Made by a program: the position numbers and the translations under genes. Positions 37,215 through 45,938 of a DNA stretch of 64,000 nucleotides are shown in pieces; within the stretch, counting starts at the first letter, position 1; every line of letters starts with the position of its first letter. The notes beneath the pieces were generated by a model. It did not search any database. It saw only the letters and a program-made list of their open reading frames with translations, and was not told where the DNA came from. This DNA is from Pseudopontixanthobacter vadosimaris (GTDB taxonomy: Bacteria > Pseudomonadota > Alphaproteobacteria > Sphingomonadales > Sphingomonadaceae). The stretch covers positions 52,869-116,868 of the forward strand of contig NZ_JABASZ010000043.1 in assembly GCF_012979275.1 (NCBI RefSeq), read 5' to 3'.

Positions 37215-37346
37215 GTCAACTCCTGTTCAATCTGGCTTCTTTCCCGCCCTGCGGCCGGGAAAATCCGACTGCCTGCACCTCGACATCGGGCGAATACGCG
37301 CAGATTGCCGCATCCTGCGAAATACTTGCCCGGTCTCTGGGGGATC

Positions 37347-37371
37347 AACGAGAAGGACAGCAATAGGTTTC
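37347..37371 (-). promoter_or_regulatory. Possible EcfG-type general-stress promoter
   Basis: Minus strand GAAAC-N16-CGTT, one mismatch from the alphaproteobacterial EcfG consensus GGAAC-N16/17-CGTT, ~130 bp upstream of the SRPBCC-ADH genes. The downstream gene types are often in the EcfG regulon, but one match with a mismatch is weak evidence. Confidence 0.3.
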
Positions 37372-37433
37372 AAGGCAGGAAAATTACGCCCGGTTCCGTC
37401 AGCCTGCACCGCAGCGACGCACCTGTTACAGCG

Positions 37434-39845
37434 TCAATCCGCAGGAGCGAAGATCGAGGCGATCACCTGCTGCAACTGCTCGTCGCTGAAGGGCTTTTCC
37501 AGCCGCGCGACCATTTCGTCCTTTGCCCCTTCGGGCAGTTCGGCATATCCGCTGGCCAGAACGACCGGCAGATCGGGCCGCAGGCGGTGGATTTCGCGCG
37601 CCAGTTCCACTCCCGTCATATTCGGCATCGCCTGATCGGTTATGACGAGATCGATTTCGGGATGATCGTGCACTATGGCCAGCGCGTCGGGACCGGAGCC
37701 AGCTTCCAGAACCCTGTGGCCGAGATCTTCCAGCAGCGCCACCGTCCCGAACAGGACGAGACCATCGTCGTCGACCGCCATCACGGTGAGAGTTCGGGAT
37801 TGCGAGGTCGCCACGACCTCGGCGTCGGCCGTCGGAGCAAGGTCGGTGGCGGGCGTTTGCGCCAGGGGCAGCCACATCTGTGCAACGGTCCCTTCCCCCG
37901 GCGTGCTCGACAATTCGAACGAACCGCCAAGCTGGCTGGTGAGGCCGTGAACCATCGACAGGCCAAGGCCGGTTCCGCGTCCCACGCCCTTTGTTGTGAA
38001 GAAGGGTTCCGCAGCGCGCGCCAGGGTTTCGGCGTCCATGCCCTCGCCCGTGTCCTCCACCGCGATGCGGACGTAACCGCCGGTGCCGCCCGCCGCATGG
38101 TTCCCGGCGGCCGCGCGGTCCGCCTCGTCCGCCGTGAGCCGGATAGTCAGCCTGCCGCTTCCATCCATCGCATCGCGGGCGTTTACCGCCAGGTTCAGGA
38201 TCGCCATTTCAAGCTGGTTTTCATCCACCAGCGCATGCGGAACCCGGTCGTCGATCTGCAGATCGATGTCGATCTGCGGCCCCAGCGAGCGTTCCAGCAG
38301 ATCGCGCATTCCGGGCAGCAGCCGCGCCACGTCGACTGCCCTGGGGTCCAGTTCCTGCTTGCGCGCGAAGGCGAGCATCCGCTGCGTCAGCGTCGCGCCC
38401 CGCGCGGTACCCGCCAGCGCGTTGTCGAGATAGCTTTGCGCCCGCCGGTCGCCTTCCGGCAGGCGGCGGCGCAGAAGTTCGAGGCTGGAGCGCACCGCCA
38501 TCAGCAGATTGTTGAAATCATGCGCCACGCCGCCGGTCAGCTTGCCGACAGTCTCCAGCTTCTGGCTCTGCCGCAAGGCTGCCTCGGCGGAATCACGTGC
38601 CGCTTCCGCGGCCTTGCGCTCCGTCACGTCGACGATGGACGCCATGATCCGCCTGATGTCGCCGTTCTTCTCGCGCGTCGCCCGTGCCGATACAAGCACC
38701 TCGGCCCGTTCGCCCGTCCTTTTGACCAGCGTATAGGGCAGATCGTAAACGACATCACTGCCCAGCAATTGCTGCCGGTGGGGTCCGGTATGGTCGGGCA
38801 GATTTTCCGGCGCGATGAAATCGGTGACGGGGCGGCCCAGAACATCCGCTGCATCGTCATATTGCATGAAAGCCAGCCAGCGTTCGCTGGCGCTGACCAG
38901 CCGCTCTTCCCGGTCCAGGGACAGCAGGGGAACCGGCGTCTTCTGATAAAGGTCGAGCAGTTCCCGCGTCCGTTCGGCCACCGCGATCTCCAGCATGTTC
39001 TGCGATGCCGCCAGTTGCTGCCGTATCTGCACCTGCTCATGGATGTCGGTGCAGCTTCCGTACCAGCGGGTGATCCGCCCTGTTCCGTCCCTGACGGGCT
39101 GCGCCTTGCCCAGCACCCAGCGATAGTGTCCCGACCGGTGACGCAGCCGGTATTCGATTTCATAGAGCGTGCCGTTTTCCAGCGACGATTGCCAGCGGCT
39201 GCAGGCACGCTCCTGGTCTTCAAGGTGGAAGAGGCCGTTCCACTGTTCGCCGTCCGTCGATCCTGCCAGAACGCCGGTGAATTCGTACCAGCGATCGTTG
39301 TAGTAATCGTGATAGCCATCTGCACGGGCGGACCAGATCATCTGATCCACCGAATTGGCGATCGCGTGAAACTTGCGCTCGCTGCGTTGCAGCCTGGCTT
39401 CCTGTTCGCGCAATTCCTCGATCCGCGCGCGGGCTTCGAATTGCCGCTGCCGGGCCTTCAATGCGGACCGTGCCGCACGCACGATATCGTCGCGCTGCAG
39501 CGGGCGCGAGAGCAGGACCACGTTGCCGAGGCGGTCGAACCGCTGTTCCTCGGCCGTGGTGCGACTTCGCGACGTGCCGGCGGTCAGCACGATGAAGGGA
39601 ATGTCGGACCATGCCGGCTGGCTGTCCAGCGCCGCGCCGACGGCAGGCAGTGCGTCGGCCAAGATGGCTTCTTCGGCAATCAGCACTGCGCCGATATGCT
39701 GTTCGATGATCGTGCTCAATGCACCGAATTCGCCCAGGATCAGCGAAGGGATATCGTTCTGACCCAGCAGTTCCTGCGCAACCTTGGCATCGCGCCCGCG
39801 CGGCGCGAGGATCGCGATGGTGCGATCGTAAGTACTATCCGGCAC
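37434..39845 (-). CDS. Hybrid histidine kinase (degenerate receiver, two PAS, HisKA, HATPase, receiver)
   Basis: An 803-aa sensor kinase starting at GTG 39845, two bases after the KaiC-like stop. Domain order: a receiver-like N-terminal domain (~8-135) in which the usual phospho-Asp strand reads AVLIAEEAIL and a T/K pair remains; PAS/PAC (~160-280, IWSARADGYHDYYNDRWYEF); second PAS (~300-425); HisKA with GGVAHDFNNLLMAVRSSLEL (~445-510); HATPase (NLAVNARDAMDGSG, VEDTGEGM, GRGTGLGLSMVHGL); and an intact C-terminal receiver (VDDDGLVLF, VITDQAMPNMTG, EKPF). It has no membrane helices, so the signal is cytoplasmic. Confidence 0.9.
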   Translation of the reverse strand: MPDSTYDRTIAILAPRGRDAKVAQELLGQNDIPSLILGEFGALSTIIEQHIGAVLIAEEAILADALPAVGAALDSQPAWSDIPFIVLTAGTSRSRTTAEEQRFDRLGNVVLLSRPLQRDDIVRAARSALKARQRQFEARARIEELREQEARLQRSERKFHAIANSVDQMIWSARADGYHDYYNDRWYEFTGVLAGSTDGEQWNGLFHLEDQERACSRWQSSLENGTLYEIEYRLRHRSGHYRWVLGKAQPVRDGTGRITRWYGSCTDIHEQVQIRQQLAASQNMLEIAVAERTRELLDLYQKTPVPLLSLDREERLVSASERWLAFMQYDDAADVLGRPVTDFIAPENLPDHTGPHRQQLLGSDVVYDLPYTLVKRTGERAEVLVSARATREKNGDIRRIMASIVDVTERKAAEAARDSAEAALRQSQKLETVGKLTGGVAHDFNNLLMAVRSSLELLRRRLPEGDRRAQSYLDNALAGTARGATLTQRMLAFARKQELDPRAVDVARLLPGMRDLLERSLGPQIDIDLQIDDRVPHALVDENQLEMAILNLAVNARDAMDGSGRLTIRLTADEADRAAAGNHAAGGTGGYVRIAVEDTGEGMDAETLARAAEPFFTTKGVGRGTGLGLSMVHGLTSQLGGSFELSSTPGEGTVAQMWLPLAQTPATDLAPTADAEVVATSQSRTLTVMAVDDDGLVLFGTVALLEDLGHRVLEAGSGPDALAIVHDHPEIDLVITDQAMPNMTGVELAREIHRLRPDLPVVLASGYAELPEGAKDEMVARLEKPFSDEQLQQVIASIFAPAD

Positions 39846-39847
39846 CT

Positions 39848-41341
39848 TCAGCCTTTCAGCAATTCGTCATTGCCGGCGAGATATTTCGGATTGCCGCTGA
39901 GAACCTGACTGAACCTCGTCAGCGGTTCGCCGATGCAGATGCCGGTCGCGTCGATCTCGAATTCGCGGATCGTCCGTTCATGGTCCAGCGTGCGGGTCTT
40001 GATGACGGCCATGGATTTCCTGACCTTCCCCTCCACTTCGAAGAAGCGCAGCAGCATGACCGTATCGGCAAGATAGCTGATGTCGACATCCGAGCGCAGT
40101 TCCCCGGTCACGCCGTGCTGGCCCAGGATCATGAGCGAGATAATCCCCTGCTGGCTCAGATAGCTGAGGATCTCATGCATCTGCAGCACCAGGAAATCGT
40201 CGCTGGGCATGGCATGCAGATAGGCGTTCAGACTGTCGATCACGACCACCTGCGCGCCGTCCTGCTCCACCGAACGCTGGACGGCACCGGAAAATTCCCC
40301 CGGCGACAGTTCGGCCGGATCGATCTGGCGCAGGGTCAGCAATCCGCTGTCGATATGCGGCTGCAGATCGTTGCCGAGCGCCGCGCAGCGATGCAGCAGC
40401 GTCCCCAGCCGTTCATCGAACAGGAAATAGGCTGCGGGCTGGCCGCGCTCCAGCGCCGCCACCAGGCATTGCACCGCAGTCGTCGTCTTGCCGACGCCGG
40501 CGGGGCCGGTGAGCAAGGTGTTCGTGCCCGGAACCAGTCCGCCGCCAAGCAGCGTGTCCAGTCCCGTCAGCCCGGTCGTCACCGGATCGGTGGCGAATTC
40601 GCGGTGATGTTCGGACGCCACGAGCCGGGGATGCACCGCCAGTCCGCCCCGCTCGATGGTAAAATCATGATAGCCGCCGCGATATTTAAGGCCGCGCATC
40701 TTGACGATGCGGAGCCGCCGCCGTTCCGATCCGAAATCGCTCGCGCTCTGTTCCAGCGAAACGACCCCATGTGCGATGCTGTGCAATTGCAGATCGCCCG
40801 GTTCGGAAGTGCGATCGTCCAGCATCAGGACAGTGCAGTCGCGCTTGGCGAAAAAATGTTTCAGCGCGAGAATCTGGCGGCGATAGCGCAGCGGGCTTTG
40901 CGACAGGAGCCGCAGTTCGGATAGGCTGTCGAGCACCACCCTTGCCGGGTTCACCTTCTCCACCTGTTCGATGATGCCGCGCACCGTTTCGCCCAGCTCC
41001 ACCTCGCTCGGGTGCAGAAGCGATTGTTCGTTCTCGGCGCTGAACTCGTTTTCCGCAACCAGTTCGAACAGGTCTAGCCCGTCCAGCGACCAACCGTGCG
41101 AAGCAGCTGCCGCCTTCAATTCGTCGGGCGTTTCCGACAGGGTGATATACAGGCCGCTTTCGCCGCGCCTCCTGCCCTCGAGCAGGAATCCGAGCGACAG
41201 CGTCGTCTTGCCGGTGCCGGGCGTGCCTTCAACAAGATAGAGGCGGTATGCGGGCAAGCCGCCGCAGAGGATATGGTCGAGGCCCTGTATTCCGGTGGAT
41301 GCCGGTTGCGGGCCGTCGCGGCGCATCAAGTTGTCGGTCAT
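39848..41341 (-). CDS. KaiC-like double-domain ATPase
   Basis: A 497-aa protein with two RecA/KaiC domains. Domain 1 has Walker A VEGTPGTGKTTLSL (~35), domain 2 LLTGPAGVGKTTTAVQCL (~270); Walker B-like strands are ARVVLDSLSELRLL and AQVVVIDSLNAYLHAM. The linker ends of KaiC (C-terminal phosphorylation site) are not obvious. ATG 41341 gives the natural start; the hybrid kinase gene begins 2 bp after the stop, so both are co-made. Non-cyanobacterial KaiC-type proteins with hybrid kinases have been linked to stress signalling, not proven clocks. Confidence 0.88.
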   Translation of the reverse strand: MTDNLMRRDGPQPASTGIQGLDHILCGGLPAYRLYLVEGTPGTGKTTLSLGFLLEGRRRGESGLYITLSETPDELKAAAASHGWSLDGLDLFELVAENEFSAENEQSLLHPSEVELGETVRGIIEQVEKVNPARVVLDSLSELRLLSQSPLRYRRQILALKHFFAKRDCTVLMLDDRTSEPGDLQLHSIAHGVVSLEQSASDFGSERRRLRIVKMRGLKYRGGYHDFTIERGGLAVHPRLVASEHHREFATDPVTTGLTGLDTLLGGGLVPGTNTLLTGPAGVGKTTTAVQCLVAALERGQPAAYFLFDERLGTLLHRCAALGNDLQPHIDSGLLTLRQIDPAELSPGEFSGAVQRSVEQDGAQVVVIDSLNAYLHAMPSDDFLVLQMHEILSYLSQQGIISLMILGQHGVTGELRSDVDISYLADTVMLLRFFEVEGKVRKSMAVIKTRTLDHERTIREFEIDATGICIGEPLTRFSQVLSGNPKYLAGNDELLKG

Positions 41342-41386
41342 GCGAATCACCCTGAATTCTCCCGTCGATTTCCGCAAGCCGAAACG

Positions 41387-41403
41387 GTCACAATTCCTGT
41401 GAC
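41387..41403. repeat. Inverted repeat upstream of the KaiC-like gene
   Basis: GTCACA-ATTCC-TGTGAC, a perfect 6-bp dyad with 5-bp spacer, 46-62 bp before the KaiC-like start. It looks like a regulator binding site; it is the inside-out form of the CRP site, so not CRP. No regulator is assigned. Confidence 0.5.
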
Positions 41404-41458
41404 TTCGGATTCAAGCTATGCGCCCGTCATTCGCATTTGCGCGCGGTCGTTCTCAGGT

Positions 41459-42376
41459 TTAAGCCTGCCCAGCCCCGTGCAGCAGCTCTGCCGCCTTTTC
41501 ACCGATCGCCCGCGCGATCACCCGGTAACTGTCGCCATAGGCTGCGCCGCACCGCCAGACGGCGGCGATCGATCGGCTGGCGGACCAGTCGGCGATGTCG
41601 AGGCGCCGCACCATGTCTTCGCCGCCCACTTCGGATTGCAGGTACAGTTCGGGCAGGATCGCCAGACCCAGCCCGGACCCGGCCATCTGCCTCAGGCTGT
41701 CGAGACTGGTGCCCTCGTAATCGCGCAGCAGATCGGCGTTCAGTTCCTGACAGATGTCGATGGCCTGGCGGTGGAAATGATGGCGGCGATCAAGGCTGAG
41801 AATACCGCTGCCTGCAACATCCGCTTTCGTCAGCACCGTCCTGCCGACCAGCGGATTGTCCGGCGCGGCGACCACATGCAGAGGTTCCCGGAATAGCGGA
41901 ACGATTTCCAGGCCCGCGCCCGCGACGGGCAGCGGCGCCACCACCATGTCGAGCGCCCCGCGGCGTAATACGGCCAGCTGATCGTCCGGAATGCCTTCAC
42001 GCATGTGCAGCCGCATATCGGGATATTCCCGGTGCAGCCGCGCCACTACCGGCGGCAGCAGATAGGGTCCGATAGTGGGCGTGACCCCGAATCGGACCGT
42101 ACCGGCAAGGCCCGTGATGCTGCGCCGTGCCATGCCGCGCAAATCGTCGACGCCGATCAGGATATCCCGTGCCCTCGCCGCGATCTCGCGCCCGACGGGC
42201 GTAAGCTGGACCGGTGTGTCGCCCCGCTCCACCAGAGTGATGCCTAGCCTTGTCTCGAGCGCCCGCAACTGCTGGCTCAGTGTCGGCTGCGACACATTGA
42301 CCGACGCGGCGGCCCGGCCAAAATGCTGCATATCGCCCAGCGCGACCAGATATTGCAATTGCCGCAGGCTCGGCAT
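41459..42376 (-). CDS. OxyR-like LysR-family regulator without the peroxidatic cysteine
   Basis: A 305-aa LysR regulator: N-terminal winged HTH (RQLQYLVALGDMQHFGRAAA, NVSQPTLSQQLRALE), then an effector domain that aligns with OxyR (TIGPYLLPPVVARL; LREPLHVVAAPDNP-like; GTSLDSLRQMAGSGLGLAILP). In the loop that holds Cys199 and Cys208 of E. coli OxyR it reads RRHHFHRQAIDICQE: Cys199 is replaced by His, Cys208 is kept. Thus it cannot work by the OxyR disulfide. It is divergent from the carbonic anhydrase gene, with a dyad site just in front of it. Confidence 0.88.
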   Translation of the reverse strand: MPSLRQLQYLVALGDMQHFGRAAASVNVSQPTLSQQLRALETRLGITLVERGDTPVQLTPVGREIAARARDILIGVDDLRGMARRSITGLAGTVRFGVTPTIGPYLLPPVVARLHREYPDMRLHMREGIPDDQLAVLRRGALDMVVAPLPVAGAGLEIVPLFREPLHVVAAPDNPLVGRTVLTKADVAGSGILSLDRRHHFHRQAIDICQELNADLLRDYEGTSLDSLRQMAGSGLGLAILPELYLQSEVGGEDMVRRLDIADWSASRSIAAVWRCGAAYGDSYRVIARAIGEKAAELLHGAGQA

Positions 42377-42390
42377 GCGAAACTCCTCTT

Positions 42391-42409
42391 CGATAGGCTG
42401 GGCCTATCG
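42391..42409. promoter_or_regulatory. LysR/OxyR-type operator in the divergent promoter
   Basis: CGATAGGC-TGG-GCCTATCG is a perfect 8-bp palindrome 15 bp before the regulator start. It contains ATAG-N7-CTAT, the half-site form of OxyR sites, and T-N11-A, the LysR box. A partial copy GGCCTATC recurs at ~42430. It suits autoregulation and control of the carbonic anhydrase. Confidence 0.75.
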
Positions 42410-42550
42410 GGAAAGGGCCACCGTTTCAATTGGCCTATCCCGTCACGAACCGTCAGGTTGATTTCACGCGCCGGCCCTCGCTCTGTCCCCTCCGGTTTCC
42501 CGGCACCCTACGCCGCCTGCCCCGTATATCGTGTTGTCAACAGGAGTGAA

Positions 42551-43279
42551 ATGATGATGTCCAGACGAAATATTCTCGCCGGAGCAGCCGCTGCCGGCGG
42601 TGCCGCAGCCGTCAGCGGCGTTGCGACAGCGCAGTCGCCCGTCGCTGCGCCGCTCGCCCCCGTTTACAAGGGCAAGACCATGCTTTCGCCCGATGAAGCG
42701 CTCGCGCTGCTGATCGAAGGCAACCGGAACTTCCTCAACGACGTCCCGACGGCAGCGGCGGTGGGGCGCGAACGGCGGCTGGAAATCGCCAAGGGGCAGG
42801 CACCCTTCGCGGCCTATGTGACCTGTTCCGACAGCCGGGTCTCGCCGGAAATCCTGTTCGGGCGCGGATTGGGTGAACTGTTCATCATCCGCAATGCCGG
42901 TAACACCGTCGATACCGTCGCCCTGGGCTCGGTCGAATATGCCGTGGCCGAACTCGGCGTGCCGCTGGTCGTCGTGATGGGGCATGAAAGCTGCGGCGCG
43001 GTATCGGCCGCGCAGGCGGTGGTGACCGACAATGCCACCTATCCCGGCAGCATCGGCCAGATGATCGAACCGATCATTCCCGCGGTTCTTTCCGTGCGCG
43101 GCAAGGAAGGCAACATGCTCGACAACGCCATTCGCGCCAATGTGTCGCGCGTGGTAGGCCATCTGCGCACCTCGACCGATCCCCTGCTTCTCGATCCGCA
43201 GAAGAGCGGCCAGCTCAAGGTCGTGGGCGCCTATTACAATCTGGCAACCGGCGCGGTCGACTTCTTCGACCGGCCCTGA
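42551..43279 (+). CDS. Beta-carbonic anhydrase with Tat signal
   Basis: A 242-aa zinc enzyme that interconverts CO2 and bicarbonate. The N-terminus MMMSRRNILAGAAAAGGAAAVSG is a twin-arginine signal (SRRNIL plus a hydrophobic stretch ending in ATAQ), so the enzyme is exported folded. Zinc ligands are in TCSDSRVSPE (Cys, Asp) and MGHESCGAV (His, Cys). AGGAG is 5 bases before the ATG. The divergent OxyR-like gene and palindrome suggest control by that regulator. Most beta-carbonic anhydrases are cytoplasmic; periplasmic ones are less common. Confidence 0.92.
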   Translation: MMMSRRNILAGAAAAGGAAAVSGVATAQSPVAAPLAPVYKGKTMLSPDEALALLIEGNRNFLNDVPTAAAVGRERRLEIAKGQAPFAAYVTCSDSRVSPEILFGRGLGELFIIRNAGNTVDTVALGSVEYAVAELGVPLVVVMGHESCGAVSAAQAVVTDNATYPGSIGQMIEPIIPAVLSVRGKEGNMLDNAIRANVSRVVGHLRTSTDPLLLDPQKSGQLKVVGAYYNLATGAVDFFDRP

Positions 43280-43368
43280 GGCCGGTGTGAACGGGCGGGC
43301 GGCTGGAGCGATCCAGCCTCCCGGCGTTCATCGCCGGTGCAATGCGCCGCCTGTCTGCCGGTGGGATT

Positions 43369-43611
43369 TCAGTCGCGCTTGCCGGTCCATTTCGCTACGA
43401 TCTCCGCCCGTGGCTCGTCTGAAATCATCTTCCCCAGGGCGACGGGGCGATGGTGGACGCAGAGGATCGTGAGAAAATGCGTTCCGCCCTCATGTTGCGC
43501 CTCGATCCGGTCGCCCGGCGATGGCAGGCTCAGGAAGCTGAACTCTCCCCAATCCTGCGACGGCGCATTGTAGGAGCCCCGTTCCACCAGCAGCTTTCCC
43601 GAAATCGTCAT
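43369..43611 (-). CDS. Hypothetical protein, 80 aa
   Basis: From ATG 43611 (AAGGA 8 bases upstream) an 80-aa protein: TISGKLLVERGSYNAPSQDWGEF, SLPSPGDRIEAQHEGGTHFL, TILCVHHRPVALGKMIS, with no membrane segment. It looks like a small beta-rich single domain. I do not recognise the family. It stands alone between carbonic anhydrase and ctaG on the opposite strand. Confidence 0.6.
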   Translation of the reverse strand: MTISGKLLVERGSYNAPSQDWGEFSFLSLPSPGDRIEAQHEGGTHFLTILCVHHRPVALGKMISDEPRAEIVAKWTGKRD

Positions 43612-43877
43612 GGCGCTTTTCCTTGCTTCAACAGAAAACTTATCCTCCGATCGGGATGGTTTGTGCAACCTCAAACATTAATGGCTGAAACGCGTCTCGT
43701 CTGAGCCCCCGCGGTCGCGCCAGGTGCAGGAGAAGACGTCAAGAAGATGCTGGAACAATTTGCGGGCCGCGACAATTTCGACGTCCTGCGATATAGCGTT
43801 CGCGGGTTCGGTATTTCAGGATAGAGGAACGGCGGGGCAGCGGGCAGGTCCGGCCGTTCTGAAGAGGAGACACACAT

Positions 43878-44597
43878 TTGCCGGATTGGCTACCCTATTG
43901 CGGTCAGGCGCCCTTACCGGCCGAGTGGCTGGCGCGGTGGAATTTCGACCCCGTTCTGATCGCGGCCTTGCTGCTGGCGGGCCTTGCCGCCGTCCAGTGG
44001 CGAACAGAGCTGCGCCCGCGGGCCATGGCGGCGGCAGGGGGGATCGCGGCCTTCCTCTACATTTCCCCTTTCTGCGCGTTGGGTTCTGCGCTGTTCACCA
44101 TCCGCATCGTGCATGATGTCATCCTGGTGGCGGCGCTTGCCCCTCTGCTGGTGGCCGCACTGAAGCTGGAGCAGCGGAGCATCCCCGGATCGCTGTGGGT
44201 CTGGACCGCCTTGCACGCCATCACCTTCTGGCTGTGGCATGCTCCGCCGCTCTACGAAGCTGCGATGAGCAGCGACGCGATCTTCTGGGCAATGCAGGCC
44301 AGCCTGACGGGCACTGCGGCGGTTCTGTGGGCGAAGATCATCCGTGCGCCCGCTCCGGCGGCGGCGGCGATGCTGCTGGCCACCATGGTCGCAATGGGGG
44401 CGCTGGGCGCGCTGCTGACCTTCGCGCATCGCCCGCTTTATGCCGTTCACTGGCTGACCACGCAAAGCTGGGGGCTTTCCGCGCTGGAGGATCAGCAGAT
44501 CGCCGGCATCGTCATGTGGGCGCCGGCCAGCCTCGTCTACCTGCTGGCCGCGCTGACGATCCTCTATCGCTCCTTCGGCCGGGAAGTGGCCGCATGA
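43878..44597 (+). CDS. ctaG: Cytochrome c oxidase assembly factor CtaG (caa3 type)
   Basis: A 239-aa membrane protein of the caa3_CtaG family, with six to seven hydrophobic helices and the conserved W-H pair in ITFWLWHAPPLYEAAM. It assists insertion of copper into caa3-type oxidases. The start is TTG 43878, with GAGGAG 9 bases upstream. It overlaps the next gene (ATGAAG at 44594) and opens a locus of caa3 oxidase genes. Confidence 0.87.
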   Translation: MPDWLPYCGQAPLPAEWLARWNFDPVLIAALLLAGLAAVQWRTELRPRAMAAAGGIAAFLYISPFCALGSALFTIRIVHDVILVAALAPLLVAALKLEQRSIPGSLWVWTALHAITFWLWHAPPLYEAAMSSDAIFWAMQASLTGTAAVLWAKIIRAPAPAAAAMLLATMVAMGALGALLTFAHRPLYAVHWLTTQSWGLSALEDQQIAGIVMWAPASLVYLLAALTILYRSFGREVAA

Positions 44598-45244
44598 AGC
44601 TGCATCGCCTGGTCCGCCAATGGGCGGTCAGCTATACCGAGGATGGCAAATATTCGCCCGTAGGCATCTGGTTCCACTGGATCATGGCGGCGCTGGTGCT
44701 GTTCCAGCTGGGCTATGGCTGGCTGCTGTCGCGATATCCGGTGGGCGGCGACAAGCTGGCCGCCTATGCGCTGCACAGCCAGATCGGGCTTTCCATCCTG
44801 CTGCTGGCCGTGCTGCGCTTCGTCTGGCGATTGTTCATCCCCGACCCGATCAACGATGCCGACGCGCCCGGCTGGCAGAGTACGGCAGCGCATTACACGC
44901 ATTACCTGTTCTATACATTATTCGCGCTGCTGCCGCTGAGCGGCTGGGCGATGTGGTCGGCCATCCAGCCTGTCGAACCGCTGCGACTGGCGGGTCTGAT
45001 CGATATTCCGGCCATGCCGTTCCACACGCTATCGCCTGCATGGCAATACCAGGTGCTGGACTGGGCCGAGAGCCTGCACGTCCTCGGCGTAGTAGGGCTG
45101 ACGCTGCTGGTGCCGCTGCATGTCGGCGCGGCGCTGAAGCATCATTTCTGGGACCGCGACGACACCGTCACGGGCATCCTGCCGGAGATCCGGGACGACG
45201 AGGCGGCGCCAGATCATACGCGATATAGTCCGCCAGCGGCCTGA
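44594..45244 (+). CDS. Cytochrome b561-type membrane protein
   Basis: A 216-aa four-helix cytochrome b: VGIWFHWIMAALVLFQLGYGW, LHSQIGLSILLLAVLRFVWRL, HYTHYLFYTLFALLPLSGW, and SLHVLGVVGLTLLVPLHVGAAL with paired histidines for two b hemes. It probably passes electrons from quinol or a donor to a partner cytochrome. The 3' end overlaps the antisense cytochrome c gene by 77 bp. Confidence 0.88.
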   Translation: MKLHRLVRQWAVSYTEDGKYSPVGIWFHWIMAALVLFQLGYGWLLSRYPVGGDKLAAYALHSQIGLSILLLAVLRFVWRLFIPDPINDADAPGWQSTAAHYTHYLFYTLFALLPLSGWAMWSAIQPVEPLRLAGLIDIPAMPFHTLSPAWQYQVLDWAESLHVLGVVGLTLLVPLHVGAALKHHFWDRDDTVTGILPEIRDDEAAPDHTRYSPPAA

Positions 45245-45902
45245 TCTCGTCCTCGCGCAGCTTGCTCGCCGCTTCATGCATCACCTGCAATGGGTCGCCG
45301 TAACGCCTGCCCTGCCGCCAGTCCTTCAATTGCTTGGCAAGATAGGTGCTGCTCTGGCCGGCGAGCGACGGATTGCCCGCGCCCAGCCCGCCCGCCTGTG
45401 GCCCGTGACAGGCGGCGCAGGATTGCAGGCCGCGTTTCGGAATGCCTATCTGATAGATCGTCTCGGCTTTGCCGAATTCGCAGCGCAGGTCGGCGGCAAG
45501 AGCGATCCGCCGGTCCAGTGAATCAGGAGCAGGCATCGGCATCTCGGCATAATATTGCGAGACGGCGAGGCGTTCCGCCGGATCGAGCCGCGCCGCCAGC
45601 CAGCTCATCTGCGGATGCTGCCGCTGCCCTTCGGCAAAGAAGGTCAACTGCCGCACCAGGTAGCCGCTGTTCAGCCCCGCGATGCGCGGCACCAGCGCCC
45701 CGTCCCCGCCGCCGTTCAGACCGTGGCAGGTGTGACAGGCCGCCTGCGCCCCGGCATCGCCGCCTGACAGCGCGATCAACTCGCCATTGTCGTCAAAGGG
45801 ATCGGCCACCGCATCGGGGCTGCAGGAGGCAAGCACCATTCCCATCGCCAGCAGGAATGCGGGGGCGAGCACCCGGACGGCGGAAACGATCTGAAATGAC
45901 AT
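45168..45902 (-). CDS. Diheme cytochrome c, lipoprotein (antisense within the oxidase locus)
   Basis: A 244-aa protein from ATG 45902: lipoprotein signal (VRVLAPAFLLAMGMVLASCS), then two cytochrome c folds with CHTCHG (~55) and CAACHG (~165) heme sites, and distal Met candidates (HPQMSW, DPLQVMHEA). It is the cytochrome c4-like tandem type. It is on the strand opposite to ctaG-cox, its 3' end overlaps the cytochrome b gene, and its start is 36 bp from the divergent next cytochrome. It may be an electron donor to the oxidase. Confidence 0.9.
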   Translation of the reverse strand: MSFQIVSAVRVLAPAFLLAMGMVLASCSPDAVADPFDDNGELIALSGGDAGAQAACHTCHGLNGGGDGALVPRIAGLNSGYLVRQLTFFAEGQRQHPQMSWLAARLDPAERLAVSQYYAEMPMPAPDSLDRRIALAADLRCEFGKAETIYQIGIPKRGLQSCAACHGPQAGGLGAGNPSLAGQSSTYLAKQLKDWRQGRRYGDPLQVMHEAASKLREDEIRPLADYIAYDLAPPRRPGSPAGCP

Positions 45903-45938
45903 ATTGCCCGAAACGATCAGCGCATTTACCCGGTTCCC

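Noticed and set aside
43295..43335. GGCTGG/CCAGCC hairpin after the carbonic anhydrase
   Set aside because: Short stem with no T run, in a GC-rich context; too weak to call a terminator.
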